Below are positions 1 through 9,209 of a stretch of 64,000 nucleotides of DNA, in pieces. A program made the position numbers and the translations under genes. Numbering within the stretch: position 1 is the first letter of the stretch; each line of letters opens with the position of its first letter. The notes beneath the pieces are model-generated. The model did no database searches. It worked only from the letters and a program-made list of their open reading frames with translations, and was not told the DNA's origin. This DNA is from Acidobacteriota bacterium (GTDB lineage: Bacteria > Acidobacteriota > Vicinamibacteria > Vicinamibacterales > 2-12-FULL-66-21): the NCBI GenBank assembly GCA_016184105.1, contig JACPDI010000065.1:1-64000 (forward strand), written 5' to 3'.

Positions 1-2
1 AG

Positions 3-323
3 AGTAGTCGGCTACGAGCGACCGTCGCGCTGCTTGTCGTCAGCTTGCTGGTAGTCGGCCTGGCGTTCGTGCCGCGGGCAACAAACCAGCCGGCGCCACT
101 CAAGCCAAGACCCTACGACCGAAACCAACCCACTCCCAAAATGAAGAGGCTGAGCGGCAAGGCCGCAGCGGATCACTTGCATCAAGCCTGCCTAGACAAC
201 CAAGCCAGGGGTCAGCACAGGGAGGCGATCAGAAGCGCGTTCGTAGCCGCAGGTGCTGCCCTGTACCCCTGCATTGGCTCGACTGTTGGGCATTGGGCTG
301 CGTCGGAGCATCTTACGGCATGA
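3..323 (+). CDS. Small hypothetical protein with N-terminal membrane segment (5' end probably outside window)
   Basis: The reading frame is open to the left edge. Its first residues form a positively charged stretch followed by a hydrophobic run (VALLVVSLLVVGLAFV), a signal anchor or signal peptide. If the real start lies upstream, the window cuts the gene; otherwise the TTG at 45 is the first usable start. The rest is a short polar domain with two cysteines (HQACLDNQ and LYPCIGS). I do not recognise the family. The TGA overlaps the ATG of a 28-codon ORF. Coding status is plausible but unproven. Confidence 0.4.
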   Translation, partial: SSRLRATVALLVVSLLVVGLAFVPRATNQPAPLKPRPYDRNQPTPKMKRLSGKAAADHLHQACLDNQARGQHREAIRSAFVAAGAALYPCIGSTVGHWAASEHLTA

Positions 324-406
324 CGTACGCGTGGACTCTCGGGTGGTACATGGGTGAGTACCTCGCCTACTGCCGCTGCCGCTACATGGGTGAGCACTGT
401 ACATAG
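320..406 (+). CDS. Possible 28-residue peptide, Tyr/Cys-rich with an internal repeat
   Basis: ATG at 320 overlaps the preceding stop (ATGA). The 28-residue product contains YMGEY and YMGEH, encoded by two near-identical 15-bp DNA repeats, with CRC between them. The overlap suggests translational coupling, or alternatively that this is the tail of the preceding gene displaced by a frameshift. No family recognised. Confidence 0.2.
   Translation: MTYAWTLGWYMGEYLAYCRCRYMGEHCT
347..397 (+). repeat. Direct repeat, two copies of a 15-mer
   Basis: TACATGGGTGAGTAC at 347-361 and TACATGGGTGAGCAC at 383-397 differ by one base and start 36 bp apart, in the same reading frame of the short ORF. This looks like a small segmental duplication. 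Confidence 0.6.
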
Positions 407-416
407 AGAGGCCAGC

Positions 417-632
417 ATGAAAGTCCGTAAAGCTGTCGAGATCCTGCTGGCGATCGTAGTGCCGGCGATCCTGTTTGGGATCAGTCTAAGGATCCCATTC
501 GGGTTCGTTCTCTTCTATACGGGGGTGTTCATCGTCCTGAAGCGCGTCGCGGGGTTGCGCTCTTGGTGGCGCGCCGCCGCTGGTGCCGTTGGAGCGTCGG
601 CGCTCCACCTGGTCGCCAGCCTCTTCACGTAA
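417..632 (+). CDS. Small integral membrane protein, 71 aa
   Basis: ATG 417 follows an AGAGAGG purine stretch. The product starts MKVRKAVEILLAIVVPAIL and has two or three hydrophobic helices (about residues 6-24, 28-44 and 50-70) separated by basic turns such as KRVAGLRSWW. An earlier in-frame start at 354 would add 21 low-complexity residues and has no better ribosome site. The family is not recognised. It is convergent with the PEGA-domain gene, with a stem-loop between the two. Confidence 0.5.
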   Translation: MKVRKAVEILLAIVVPAILFGISLRIPFGFVLFYTGVFIVLKRVAGLRSWWRAAAGAVGASALHLVASLFT

Positions 633-649
633 TCTGAGCGGAATCACGC

Positions 650-679
650 GGACCACCTCATGGTACTGTGAAGTGGTCC
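650..679. terminator. Stem-loop between convergent genes
   Basis: GGACCACCTC and GAAGTGGTCC form a 10-bp stem with one wobble pair around a 10-base loop. It sits between two convergent genes and could act on both strands. There is no long T run on either side, so intrinsic termination is uncertain. Confidence 0.3.
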
Positions 680-722
680 ACCTCAAGTTGATCATGGAGA
701 GAGGCGGGCCGGGCGATCGTCG

Positions 723-1604
723 TCAGGGCTGCTTCGGCTTCAGCTCGCCGCGGTACGTCACCGTCTCGCCCGGCACGATGAGCACGTCGAAGATCGAGGG
801 CTGCAAGCCCTCGCCGCGCAGCTCGATGCGGTGGCCGCCGCTCCGGAGCCGGAGCTTCTGGAACACGCCATCGTAATCATCGACGATGCCGCTGAAGTAG
901 CCATCGACGTAGACCTGCGCCTCGCGCGGCTTCACCTTCAGCTTGAGCCCGCCATGCTCGACGCTGGACTCGTCATAGGCGTAGCCGCCGTAGTACGGGC
1001 TGTAACCGTAGCCGTAGTAGTAGTCCCACCAGAACGGGTCGTAATACATGAACCCGCCCCACGGCCCGTAATAGAAAGGCGTCCAGCGGCTGTACTGGTA
1101 GTAGCCGTACGCCCAGTACGGGTCGCGCCTCCAGAGGAGATCCGGCAGGTTCGATTCATCACGGGGCACTGCCGTCCCTGTCGCGGGACGACCGGCGCGC
1201 GGCCGCGCGTAGCCCGGCGCCGGCTCGCCACGGTGGATGCCCGGCTCGGACGCCGACCGCCCGTCCGGCACGATCACCGATTTCGGGCTGCCCCCTCGCG
1301 ACGAGGTCGCGCCCGAGCCGCCGCGACGCCCGTACGCGCGCCCTTCACCCCGGGGCACGGCGTGGCCGTATCCACCGCCGGAGGAGCCGACGCTCGATCC
1401 GCCGCCCGAGGAGGATGATGTCGAGCCGCCGGACGGGGAAGAAGACGAGCTCGATCCGCCGCCCGAGGGGCGCGACACGGCGTGTTCGCCGCCGCCATGC
1501 CCCTGCGGCGACCGACGCTCCTGCGCCAGCACGGGCGCGGCGATGACCGCGGCAAGCCCGGTCGCGAGGAAGAAAAAAACAGTCGCGCGATGGGTGCGCA
1601 CCAT
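723..1604 (-). CDS. Secreted PEGA-domain protein with Ser/Gly-rich and Tyr/Trp-rich regions
   Basis: ATG 1604 is preceded by GGAG and opens a clear signal peptide ([19 protein letters not shown]), so longer upstream starts were rejected. After cleavage comes a Ser/Gly-rich disordered segment (about residues 30-120), then a segment extremely rich in Tyr, Trp, Phe and Gly (about 165-220, for example [16 protein letters not shown]), then a roughly 70-residue PEGA-like beta domain containing [23 protein letters not shown] domains are thought to mediate surface or envelope contacts. The product is therefore probably exported, envelope-associated or self-assembling; the exact role is unknown. It is divergent from hslV. 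Confidence 0.7.
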   Translation of the reverse strand: MVRTHRATVFFFLATGLAAVIAAPVLAQERRSPQGHGGGEHAVSRPSGGGSSSSSSPSGGSTSSSSGGGSSVGSSGGGYGHAVPRGEGRAYGRRGGSGATSSRGGSPKSVIVPDGRSASEPGIHRGEPAPGYARPRAGRPATGTAVPRDESNLPDLLWRRDPYWAYGYYQYSRWTPFYYGPWGGFMYYDPFWWDYYYGYGYSPYYGGYAYDESSVEHGGLKLKVKPREAQVYVDGYFSGIVDDYDGVFQKLRLRSGGHRIELRGEGLQPSIFDVLIVPGETVTYRGELKPKQP

Positions 1605-1760
1605 GGCAGGCTCCTCGAAGCCCGGGGACGACCTGGTCCCCATCTTCATTCTACGCCTGAGCCGAAGCATAAGCGCTGCCACGGAGCGGCGCTCTGAAGT
1701 GGGCCGGAATCAGTGGGTTACCTTCCATCCGGCTGTCCGCTGCGGAGAGCAGTTGTCCCA

Positions 1761-1766
1761 TATAAT
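1761..1766 (+). promoter_or_regulatory. Candidate -10 box of hslV (TATAAT)
   Basis: A perfect TATAAT ends 10 bases before the hslV ATG. No convincing -35 is seen at 16-18 bp. Initiation 6-7 bases downstream would leave an almost leaderless mRNA, fitting the absence of a Shine-Dalgarno at hslV. Confidence 0.45.
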
Positions 1767-1776
1767 CGACAGTCGG

Positions 1777-2304
1777 ATGTTCCACGCCACCACGGTTCTC
1801 GCGGTCCGTCACAATGGCCGATCCGTCATGGCCGGCGACGGCCAGGTCACGTTCAACCACACCGTCGTGAAGCAGGGGGCGCGCAAGATCCGGCGCCTCT
1901 ACAACGACAAGATTATCGCGGGGTTTGCCGGCTCGGCGGCGGATTCCTTCGCGCTGTTCTCGCGTTTCGAGGCGAAGCTCGAACAATATCGCGGAAACCT
2001 GGAGCGTTCCGCGGTGGAGCTCGCCAAGGACTGGCGCAGCGACCGCATCCTGCGGCGCCTGGAGGCCATGTTGGTCGTCGCCGATCAGCACTCGACGTTC
2101 CTGCTGTCCGGCACCGGCGATCTCATCGAGCCCGACGACGGCATCATCGCGATTGGCTCCGGGGGTGCGTACGCGATGGCGGCCGCGAAGGCGCTGGCGC
2201 AGCATACGTCGCTCGACGCGCGCACGATCGCGGAGCAGGCGATGCAGATCGCCGCGGGCATCTGCATCTACACGAACGCGCACCTTTCGATCGAAGAAGT
2301 CTGA
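1777..2304 (+). CDS. hslV: ATP-dependent protease peptidase subunit HslV (ClpQ)
   Basis: HslV is the cytoplasmic threonine peptidase that forms a double ring and degrades proteins unfolded by HslU. The 175-residue product has the usual family length. It begins [10 protein letters not shown]: the catalytic Thr is expected at Thr5 after removal of a four-residue leader, as in Bacillus- and Thermotoga-type proteins starting FHATT or FHGTT. Other family blocks are [34 protein letters not shown] and the C-terminal ICIYTN. It is the first gene of the long forward run, and only one base separates its stop from the hslU start. Confidence 0.95.
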   Translation: MFHATTVLAVRHNGRSVMAGDGQVTFNHTVVKQGARKIRRLYNDKIIAGFAGSAADSFALFSRFEAKLEQYRGNLERSAVELAKDWRSDRILRRLEAMLVVADQHSTFLLSGTGDLIEPDDGIIAIGSGGAYAMAAAKALAQHTSLDARTIAEQAMQIAAGICIYTNAHLSIEEV

Positions 2305-2305
2305 G

Positions 2306-3694
2306 ATGCCGATTTACCTCCCGGAGACCGCCGCCACCACCGTGCACTCGCTCACGCCGCGCGAGATCGTCGCCGAGCTGGACAAGCACGTCGTCGGGCA
2401 GGCGCAGGCGAAGCGTGCGGTCGCCATCGCGCTGCGCAACCGGATGCGGCGCCGGAAGCTCGCGCCCGAGCTGGCCGATGACGTGCTGCCGAAGAACATC
2501 CTGATGATCGGCCCCACGGGCGTGGGCAAGACCGAGATCGCCCGGCGGCTCGCCAAGCTGGCGCACTCTCCCTTCCTGAAGGTGGAGGCGTCGAAGTTCA
2601 CCGAGGTCGGCTACGTCGGGCGCGACGTCGAGTCGATGGTGCGCGATCTCACGGAGCTGGCCGTGGAGATGGTGCGCGACGAGCGACGGGCGGAGGTGCG
2701 CGAGAAGGCGAAGCAGAACGCCGAGGAGCGGCTGCTGGACCTGCTGCTGCCGCCGCCGCAGGTGCCGGGCTACGTGACGGAGACCGATCCGGCGCGCGAA
2801 CACCACGGCAGCACGCGCGAGCGGCTGCGCGAGCAGCTGCACGAGGGGCGGCTCGACGAGCGGCAGGTCGAGCTCGAGGTGCGGGAGAAATCGTTTCCCT
2901 CGTTCGAGATCATCGCGGGCTCCTCGGTGGAGGAGATCGACATCAACGTCAAGGACATGCTGCCGGGGCTGGGCAACATGTTTTCGGGGCGGACCAAGCG
3001 CCGGAAGCTGCGCGTGCCCGACGCGCTCGAGCAGATCACGCAGGAAGAGGAGCAGAAGCTGATCGACATGGAGACGGTCGCGCGCGCGGCGGTCGAGCGC
3101 GCCGAGCAGGCGGGCATCATCTTCGTCGACGAGATCGACAAGATCGCCGGGCGCGAAGGGGGCCATGGGCCGGACGTGAGCCGCGAGGGGGTGCAGCGCG
3201 ACATCCTGCCGATTGTCGAGGGCACGACGGTCAACACCAAGTACGGCATGGTGCGGACCGACCACATCCTGTTCATCGCCGCCGGCGCGTTTCACGTGTC
3301 CAAGCCGTCCGATCTGATCCCGGAGCTGCAGGGGCGATTTCCGATCCGGGTCGAGCTCGAGGCGCTCGGGCGCGACGACTTCGTGCGCATCCTCACCGAG
3401 CCGCGCAGCGCGCTCGTCAAGCAGTACGTCGCGCTCATCGCCACCGAGGGGGTGATGCTGACCTTCGAGAAGGACGCGGTCGAACGGATCGCCGACTTTG
3501 CCACGCTCGTCAACGAGCGGACGGAGAACATCGGCGCGCGGCGGCTCCACACGGTGATGGAGAAGCTCCTCGACGAGGTCTCGTTCGAAGCGCCGGACCT
3601 CGGCGAACAGGCCATCACCATCACGGCGGAGTACGTGGACCGGATGCTCGCCGACATCGTCCGCAACGAGGACTTGAGCAGATACATTCTGTGA
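2306..3694 (+). CDS. hslU: ATP-dependent protease ATPase subunit HslU (ClpY)
   Basis: AAA+ unfoldase that feeds substrates to HslV. ATG 2306 directly follows the hslV stop and gives 462 residues, slightly longer than the usual 440-450. Walker A GPTGVGKT lies at about residues 69-76, followed by the pore-loop block [10 protein letters not shown]. Walker B (IIFVDEIDK) precedes the sensor region. The acidic and charged I-domain lies between about residues 110 and 240. The C-terminus DLSRYIL is the conserved tail that inserts into HslV and activates it. The last codons overlap the GTG of the next gene by four bases. Confidence 0.96.
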   Translation: MPIYLPETAATTVHSLTPREIVAELDKHVVGQAQAKRAVAIALRNRMRRRKLAPELADDVLPKNILMIGPTGVGKTEIARRLAKLAHSPFLKVEASKFTEVGYVGRDVESMVRDLTELAVEMVRDERRAEVREKAKQNAEERLLDLLLPPPQVPGYVTETDPAREHHGSTRERLREQLHEGRLDERQVELEVREKSFPSFEIIAGSSVEEIDINVKDMLPGLGNMFSGRTKRRKLRVPDALEQITQEEEQKLIDMETVARAAVERAEQAGIIFVDEIDKIAGREGGHGPDVSREGVQRDILPIVEGTTVNTKYGMVRTDHILFIAAGAFHVSKPSDLIPELQGRFPIRVELEALGRDDFVRILTEPRSALVKQYVALIATEGVMLTFEKDAVERIADFATLVNERTENIGARRLHTVMEKLLDEVSFEAPDLGEQAITITAEYVDRMLADIVRNEDLSRYIL

Positions 3695-4770
3695 CCACGC
3701 GTCTTCAGGCGTTTTTCATCATCATCACGGTGACGCTCGTCGGCTGCGGAAAGAAAGGGCCCCCCCTGGCCCCCTTGCGCATCACGCCGGCGGCGGTCAC
3801 CGAGCTGTCCGCGCGGAGGCTCGGCGATCGCGCCGTCCTGCGGTTCACGCTGCCCGACAGGAACACGGACAGCTCGACCCCCGCCGACCTGACGCGGATC
3901 GACGTCTACGCGCTCTCGGTCGCGAAGCCGGCCGACGCGCCGCAGGGAGACGAGTTCGTGCGCGCCGCCGCGCGCATCGCGACGGTCACGCCAAAGCCGG
4001 AGGAGAAGACCGCGGGAGCGGAGGAAGCGCTCGCCGGGATACAGGACGCGCTTTACGTGCCCCCGGCGCGCGCGCGCGCCGTTCCCGGTGTCGCGGCGGC
4101 GAAGCCGGAGGAGCCGGCGGTGCCCGTGCGGATGTACATGGTCGTGCCGGTGAGCAAGCGCAATCGCCGCGGGCCGGCGACGATGGCGTCGGTGCCGCTC
4201 GTCGAACCGCCGCCGGCGCCGCCGGCGGCGGCCGTCGCGTATGACGAGAAGGCCATCACCGTCACGTGGCTCGAGGTGGCGGGCGCGGACGGGTACAACG
4301 TCTATGACACGGCGTCGGCCGCCAGCCCGATGAACTCCGCGCCGCTCGAGGCCGCGACGTTCAGTGACGATCGGGTGGAGTTCGGGAAGGAGCGCTGTTA
4401 CCGCGCGAGCGCTGTCTCGCACGTGGGCGGCACGCCCGTCGAGAGCGCCTTGTCGTCGCCCGCGTGCGTGACGCCCGCCGACACCTTTGCGCCGCCGGCA
4501 CCGGCCGGCCTCGCCGCGGTTGCCGGCCCGGGGAGCATCAGCCTGATCTGGGATGCCGTCCCGGCGGCGGACCTGGCGGGCTATCTGGTCTTGCGCGGCA
4601 CTGCGCCGGGTGACACACTTCAAGCACTCACGCCCGAACCGATCAAGGAAACCACCTTCAAGGACGCCGCGGCGCAGCCGGGCGTGAAGTACGTGTACGC
4701 GGTCGTGGCGGTGGACCGGGCGAGGAACATGGGCGCGCAGTCGGCGCGGGTCGAGGAAACGGCGCGCTGA
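3691..4770 (+). CDS. Lipoprotein with fibronectin type III-like domains
   Basis: GTG 3691 overlaps the hslU stop (GTGA). A lipoprotein signal ends LVGC with the acylated Cys at about residue 19. The following [10 protein letters not shown] resembles the short LptM/YifL-type start (CGxKGPL). The rest (359 aa in all) is predicted to be beta-rich: an irregular domain to about 150, then two FN3-like repeats at about 170-255 ([17 protein letters not shown]) and 260-355 ([21 protein letters not shown]), separated by a proline/alanine linker. Probably a periplasm-facing anchored protein for binding or scaffolding. No enzyme motif is seen. Confidence 0.75.
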   Translation: MTTRLQAFFIIITVTLVGCGKKGPPLAPLRITPAAVTELSARRLGDRAVLRFTLPDRNTDSSTPADLTRIDVYALSVAKPADAPQGDEFVRAAARIATVTPKPEEKTAGAEEALAGIQDALYVPPARARAVPGVAAAKPEEPAVPVRMYMVVPVSKRNRRGPATMASVPLVEPPPAPPAAAVAYDEKAITVTWLEVAGADGYNVYDTASAASPMNSAPLEAATFSDDRVEFGKERCYRASAVSHVGGTPVESALSSPACVTPADTFAPPAPAGLAAVAGPGSISLIWDAVPAADLAGYLVLRGTAPGDTLQALTPEPIKETTFKDAAAQPGVKYVYAVVAVDRARNMGAQSARVEETAR

Positions 4771-4787
4771 TCAGGCACGAGGCAGGA

Positions 4788-5423
4788 ATGGAACGAATTC
4801 ATACCATCGATACGCCGTCGAAAATCGTCTGCGTCGGGCTCAACTACAAGGACCACGCGGCGGAGACCAACAAGCCGCTGCCCAGCGAGCCGATGCTCTT
4901 CATCAAGCCTTCCACGGCGGTGATCCGCGCGGGGGAAGCGATCCGTATTCCGCCGGGAGTCGGCCGCGTGGACCACGAGGCGGAGCTCGGCGTCGTGATC
5001 GGCACGCGCGCGTACCGCGTGCCCAAGTCACGCGCCCTGGAGTACGTGCGCGGCATCACCTGCGTCAACGATGTGACCGCGCGCGAGCTGCAGGCCAAGG
5101 ACGTGCAGTACACGCGCGCGAAGGGATTCGACACCTTTGCGCCCATCGGCCCGTGCATCGCCACCGGCTACGACGGCCGGCCGTTGAAGGTCGAAGGCCT
5201 CGTGAACGGCGAAGTGCGCCAGTCGTCAAGCTCGGCGCAGCTGATTTTCCCGGTCGACCACCTGATCTGGTTCATTTCGTCCGTCATGACGCTGCTCCCC
5301 GGCGACATCATCGCAACCGGTACGCCCGCGGGCATCGGACCGCTCAAGGCGGGAGACACGGTCACGATCCGGGTGGAGGGGGTTGGTGAGCTGACGAATC
5401 CGGTGGAAGATTCGAAGATTTGA
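4788..5423 (+). CDS. Fumarylacetoacetate hydrolase (FAH) family protein
   Basis: The 211-residue product is a single FAH domain like the YcgM/FAHD1 group, metal-dependent enzymes acting on acylpyruvates or oxaloacetate and related diketo acids. Landmarks are IVCVGLNYKDHA at the start, DHEAELGVVIG carrying the acidic metal ligands, VNDVTARELQ, KGFDTFAPIGP and the closing block LLPGDIIATGTPAGIGPLKAGD. ATG 4788 is preceded by GGCAGGA. The exact substrate cannot be read from the sequence. Its last codons and stop fall within an 8-bp repeat that also forms the spacer to the next gene. Confidence 0.88.
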   Translation: MERIHTIDTPSKIVCVGLNYKDHAAETNKPLPSEPMLFIKPSTAVIRAGEAIRIPPGVGRVDHEAELGVVIGTRAYRVPKSRALEYVRGITCVNDVTARELQAKDVQYTRAKGFDTFAPIGPCIATGYDGRPLKVEGLVNGEVRQSSSSAQLIFPVDHLIWFISSVMTLLPGDIIATGTPAGIGPLKAGDTVTIRVEGVGELTNPVEDSKI

Positions 5424-5432
5424 GGATCCGGG
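5409..5432 (+). repeat. 8-bp-period repeat over the FAH stop codon
   Basis: Three consecutive octamers (GATTCGAA, GATTTGAG, GATCCGGG) cover the last codons, stop and spacer. The GATTTGAG unit recurs at the next gene junction. Confidence 0.55.
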
Positions 5433-5433
5433 T

Positions 5434-6090
5434 ATGAAGCTGTTCATCGATAGCGGCAACCTGAAGGAAATCGAAGCGCTGGTCCCCCTCGGCATCATCG
5501 ACGGGATCACGACCAACCCGTCGCTGCTCGCGAAGGAAGCGGGGGACTCTCGCGCCCTTCTGAGGAAGATCTGCCGCACGGTCCAGGGGCCGACGAGCGC
5601 GGAGGTGGTCGCCACCGAGGCATCCGCGATGGTGGCGGAAGGGCGCGATCTTGCGACGATCGACGAGCACATCGTCGTCAAGGTGCCGTTCGGGAAGGAA
5701 GGCGTCAAGGCGTGCCGGCAGCTCGTCGCGGAGGGGATCCGCGTGAACGTGACGCTCGTCTTCTCGGCGACGCAGGCGCTGCTGGCCGCGAAGGTGGGCG
5801 CGTCGTACGTGAGCCCGTTCGTCGGGCGGCTGGACGACATCGCGACCGAAGGCATGGCGCTCATCGAGCAGATCGTGGACATCTACGAGAACTACAACTT
5901 CACGACCGAGATTCTCGTGGCGAGCGTCCGGCACCCGATCCACGTCGTGCAGGCGGCGCGCATGGGCGCGGACATCTGCACCTGCCCGGCGGCGGTGATC
6001 GAGGCGATGTTCAAACACCCGCTCACCGACATCGGGCTCGAGCGGTTCCTGAAGGACTGGGAAAAGGCGCAGGCGGCCGCGAAGATTTGA
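5434..6090 (+). CDS. Transaldolase / fructose-6-phosphate aldolase family (TalC/FSA type)
   Basis: A 218-residue TIM-barrel aldolase of the short TalC/MipB/FSA group, acting in the cytoplasm in the non-oxidative pentose phosphate route or in cleavage of fructose 6-phosphate. Family marks: MKLFIDSGNLKEIE at the start, DGITTNPSLLAKE, the Schiff-base lysine in HIVVKVPFG, VNVTLVFSATQALLAAKVGASYVSPFVGR, and the late block HPLTDIGLERFLKDW. Subgroup identity (transaldolase versus F6P aldolase) is not decided here. The protein ends KI from AAG ATT TGA, the same sequence that ends the preceding gene, because both ends lie in the octamer repeat. Confidence 0.9.
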   Translation: MKLFIDSGNLKEIEALVPLGIIDGITTNPSLLAKEAGDSRALLRKICRTVQGPTSAEVVATEASAMVAEGRDLATIDEHIVVKVPFGKEGVKACRQLVAEGIRVNVTLVFSATQALLAAKVGASYVSPFVGRLDDIATEGMALIEQIVDIYENYNFTTEILVASVRHPIHVVQAARMGADICTCPAAVIEAMFKHPLTDIGLERFLKDWEKAQAAAKI

Positions 6091-6107
6091 GGATTTGAGA
6101 ATTTGGA
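6084..6107 (+). repeat. 8-bp-period repeat bridging two genes
   Basis: Octamers GATTTGAG, GATTTGAG and AATTTGGA span the end of the aldolase gene, its TGA and the TTG start of the carboxyltransferase gene. Confidence 0.6.
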
Positions 6108-7644
6108 CCCACTGAGCCATCTCGAGAATCTGGAGCGGCGCGCCGAGCTGGGGGGCGGGGAAGCGCGGCTGAAGAAGCAGCACGAGGCGGGCAAGCTGAC
6201 CGCGCGCGAGCGGATCGACCTGCTGTTCGACACCGGCACCTTCGAGGAGATCGACAGACTGGTCACGCACCGCTGTCGCGACTTCGGGATGGAGGATCAA
6301 ATCATCCCCGGGGACGGCGTGGTGGCGGGGCACGGCCGGATCGACGGCCGGCAGGTGTACGCCTTCGCGCAGGACTTCACGGTGTTCGGCGGGTCGCTCT
6401 CGGAGACCAACGCCGCCAAGATCGTGAAGATCATGGACCTGGCGGTGAAGATGGGGGCGCCGGTCGTCGGCCTGAACGACTCGGGGGGCGCACGGATCCA
6501 GGAAGGCGTGCTGTCGCTCGGCGGCTACGCCGACATCTTCCTGCGCAACACGCTCGCCTCCGGCGTCGTCCCGCAGATCTCCGCGATCATGGGGCCGTGC
6601 GCCGGGGGGGCGGTGTACTCGCCGGCGATCACCGACTTCAACATCATGGTCCAGAAGACGAGCTACATGTTCGTCACCGGGCCGGACGTGATCAAGTCGG
6701 TGACGCACGAGGAGGTCACGAAGGAAGACCTCGGCGGCGCGCGCACCCACAACGAGACGAGCGGCGTGGCGCACTTCAGCGTCGCCGACGATCGCGAGTG
6801 CCTGCAGCTGATCCGCGAGCTGCTCGGCTACCTGCCGAGCAACAACGTGGACGATCCGCCGCGGATCGACACCGCCGATCCCGCGGACCGCGAGGACGAG
6901 TCGCTGGATCGCCTCGTGCCGGAGTCGCCGAACCAGCCGTACGACATGCACGACCTCATTCACGCGGTGGTCGACGACGGCGTGTTTCTCGAGGTGCACC
7001 GCGACTATGCGCGCAACATCATCGTGGGTTTCGCGCGGCTCGGCGGCCGGTCGGCCGGCATCGTCGCGAACCAGCCGGCGCACCTGGCCGGCGTGCTGGA
7101 CATCGACGCCTCTGTGAAAGGGGCGCGTTTCGTGCGGTTCTGCGACGCGTTCAACATCCCGCTGATCACCTTCGAGGACGTCCCCGGGTTCCTGCCGGGG
7201 ACGCGCCAGGAGTACGGCGGCATCATCAGGCACGGCGCGAAGCTGCTCTTCGCGTACGCCGAAGCGACGGTGCCGAAGGTGACCGTGATCACGCGGAAGG
7301 CGTACGGCGGTGCGTATTGCGTCATGTCGTCGAAGCACATCCGCACGGACGTGAACTTCGCATGGCCGGCGGCGGAGATCGCCGTGATGGGCGCGGAAGG
7401 GGCCGTCAACATCCTGTATAAGCGGGAGATCGAGACGGCACCGGACCCCGTCGCCGCGCGCGCCGCCAAGGTCGCGGAGTTCAGGGAGAAGTTCGCGAAC
7501 CCGTACGTGGCGGCGTCGCGCGGGTTCATCGACGAAGTCATCCATCCGCGCACGACGCGTGCGAAGCTGATCTCGGCGCTGGCGGGCCTGGAGACCAAGC
7601 GCGACAGGAATCCGCCGAAGAAGCACGGGAATATACCGCTCTGA
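6103..7644 (+). CDS. pccB: Acyl-CoA carboxylase carboxyltransferase (beta) subunit, propionyl-CoA carboxylase type
   Basis: Transfers the carboxyl group from carboxybiotin to an acyl-CoA (propionyl-CoA most likely) to give methylmalonyl-CoA. The 513-residue length matches PccB/AccD5 proteins. N-terminal crotonase-like half: [29 protein letters not shown] and the oxyanion block [14 protein letters not shown]-terminal half: [26 protein letters not shown] and [14 protein letters not shown]. The TTG start lies in an octamer repeat and no other start fits the family N-terminus ([13 protein letters not shown]). Biotin carboxylase and carrier genes follow, completing the enzyme. Substrate preference is inferred from similarity only. 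Confidence 0.92.
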   Translation: MDPLSHLENLERRAELGGGEARLKKQHEAGKLTARERIDLLFDTGTFEEIDRLVTHRCRDFGMEDQIIPGDGVVAGHGRIDGRQVYAFAQDFTVFGGSLSETNAAKIVKIMDLAVKMGAPVVGLNDSGGARIQEGVLSLGGYADIFLRNTLASGVVPQISAIMGPCAGGAVYSPAITDFNIMVQKTSYMFVTGPDVIKSVTHEEVTKEDLGGARTHNETSGVAHFSVADDRECLQLIRELLGYLPSNNVDDPPRIDTADPADREDESLDRLVPESPNQPYDMHDLIHAVVDDGVFLEVHRDYARNIIVGFARLGGRSAGIVANQPAHLAGVLDIDASVKGARFVRFCDAFNIPLITFEDVPGFLPGTRQEYGGIIRHGAKLLFAYAEATVPKVTVITRKAYGGAYCVMSSKHIRTDVNFAWPAAEIAVMGAEGAVNILYKREIETAPDPVAARAAKVAEFREKFANPYVAASRGFIDEVIHPRTTRAKLISALAGLETKRDRNPPKKHGNIPL

Positions 7645-7646
7645 AA

Positions 7647-7686
7647 TTCTGTGATCTGGTGATCTGGTGAATTGGTGATCTGGTGA
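7647..7686 (+). repeat. 8-bp-period tandem repeat with the biotin carboxylase start codon inside
   Basis: Five octamers (TTCTGTGA, TCTGGTGA twice, ATTGGTGA, TCTGGTGA) fill the 38-bp spacer. The GTG used as start at 7683 is in the last unit. Every unit ends in TGA and most carry GTG, so stop and start signals recur in shifting frames. Confidence 0.75.
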
Positions 7687-9209
7687 AGAAGATCCTGGTG
7701 GCGAATCGTGGCGAGATCGCCGTCCGCGTGATGCGGGCCTGCCGCGAGATGGGCATCGCGAGCGTGGCGGTGTACTCCGACTGCGATCGCGACGCCTACC
7801 ACGTCCGCTACGCGGACGAGGCATACCCGATCGGCGGGAACCCGGCGCGCGAGAGCTATCTGAAGATCGACGCCCTGGTGGACGTGGCGAGGCGCGCGGG
7901 GGCGGAGGCCGTGCACCCCGGCTACGGGTTCCTCGCGGAGAATCCCGCTTTTGCCGCCGAGTGCCGCGACGCGGGCGTGATCTTCATCGGCCCCACCCCC
8001 GAACTGATCGCCTTGATGGGCAGCAAGACGGCGGCGCGCCAGGCCGCCATCAAGGCGGGCGTGCCGGTGGTGCCCGGCACCGAGGAGCCGCTGGGCGATG
8101 ACGTCCCGGTCGAGACGATCGCCGCCATCGCGGAGCAGATCGGCTACCCCGTGCTGATCAAAGCGGTGGCTGGCGGCGGCGGCAAGGGTATGCGCGTCGT
8201 CGGGATGCCGGCCGACCTCCAATCCTCAATCCGTGCGGCGCGCTCCGAGGCGCTTTCCTCGTTTGGCAGCGCGTCCATTTACCTGGAGCGGCGCCTGCCG
8301 AATCCGCGCCACATCGAGATCCAGCTGCTCGGCGACGACCACGGAACGGTCGTGCCGTTCGTCGAGCGCGAATGCTCGATCCAGCGCCGGCATCAGAAGG
8401 TGGTCGAAGAGTCACCGTCTCCCGCGGTCTCGCCGGAGCTGCGCGCGACGATGGCGGACCGCGCCGCGGCGCTCGCGCGATCGGTCGGCTACACCAACGC
8501 GGGGACGATGGAGTTCCTCGTGGACGGCGGGCAGTTCTTTTTCCTGGAGATGAACACGCGTCTCCAGGTGGAGCACCCCGTCACCGAGATGGTCACCGGC
8601 CTGGATCTCGTCCAGTGGCAGATTCGGATCGCGCGCGGCGAAACGCTGGCGATTGATCCCGCTCGCGCGCTGACGCCGCGCGGGCACGCGGTCGAGTGCC
8701 GGATTTACGCGGAGGATCCGGATCAGAAGTTCATCCCGTCGCCGGGCGTGATCACCTCCTTCCGCCTTCCGTCCGGGCCGGGGATCAGGAACGATGCCGG
8801 CGTCACGCCGGGTTCGACCGTCCCGGTCTTCTACGATTCGTTGATCTCCAAGCTGGTCGCGTGGGGAGAGGACCGCGCCCAGTCGCTCAGCCGGCTCTCG
8901 CGAGCGCTGCAGGAATACCAGGTGCTCGGCATCCAGACGACGATCCCGTTTTTCCAGTGGCTGATCCACGAGCCGGCGTTTCTCGCAGGCCGTTTCGACA
9001 CGACGTTCGTCGATCAGGTGCTGCGGCACCGCGAGGGGCCGTTCGCCGAGCTCTCCGCGGAGTCGGAAGAAGTCGCCGCGATCGCCGCGGCGCTCCATAC
9101 CCTGCTGCGCGCGAGCGCAACGCGCTCGGCCGCGGCTGCCGCCGGAGGGGGAAGCCCGGGGCGCAAGGGGTGGAAACTGGCGGCGCGGCGCGAGGGTCTG
9201 AGGCCGTGA
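7683..9209 (+). CDS. accC: Acyl-CoA carboxylase biotin carboxylase (alpha) subunit
   Basis: ATP-grasp enzyme that carboxylates the biotin of the carrier protein using bicarbonate. The 508 residues cover only the biotin carboxylase region: KILVANRGEIAVRVMRAC, the ATP-binding loop AGGGGKGMRV, HIEIQLLGDDHG, RECSIQRRHQKVVEESPSP and FLEMNTRLQVEHPVTEMVTG. The biotin-carrying domain usually fused in PCC alpha is encoded by the next gene, which overlaps this stop by four bases (GTGA). GTG 7683 gives the canonical N-terminus. About 50 C-terminal residues are alanine/glycine-rich and variable. Confidence 0.93.
   Translation: MKKILVANRGEIAVRVMRACREMGIASVAVYSDCDRDAYHVRYADEAYPIGGNPARESYLKIDALVDVARRAGAEAVHPGYGFLAENPAFAAECRDAGVIFIGPTPELIALMGSKTAARQAAIKAGVPVVPGTEEPLGDDVPVETIAAIAEQIGYPVLIKAVAGGGGKGMRVVGMPADLQSSIRAARSEALSSFGSASIYLERRLPNPRHIEIQLLGDDHGTVVPFVERECSIQRRHQKVVEESPSPAVSPELRATMADRAAALARSVGYTNAGTMEFLVDGGQFFFLEMNTRLQVEHPVTEMVTGLDLVQWQIRIARGETLAIDPARALTPRGHAVECRIYAEDPDQKFIPSPGVITSFRLPSGPGIRNDAGVTPGSTVPVFYDSLISKLVAWGEDRAQSLSRLSRALQEYQVLGIQTTIPFFQWLIHEPAFLAGRFDTTFVDQVLRHREGPFAELSAESEEVAAIAAALHTLLRASATRSAAAAAGGGSPGRKGWKLAARREGLRP

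Noticed and set aside
5362-7824. Long minus-strand frame (820 codons) opposite the aldolase and carboxyltransferase genes
   Set aside because: Low-complexity Arg/His/Asp content and no motifs; both plus-strand genes are unambiguous.
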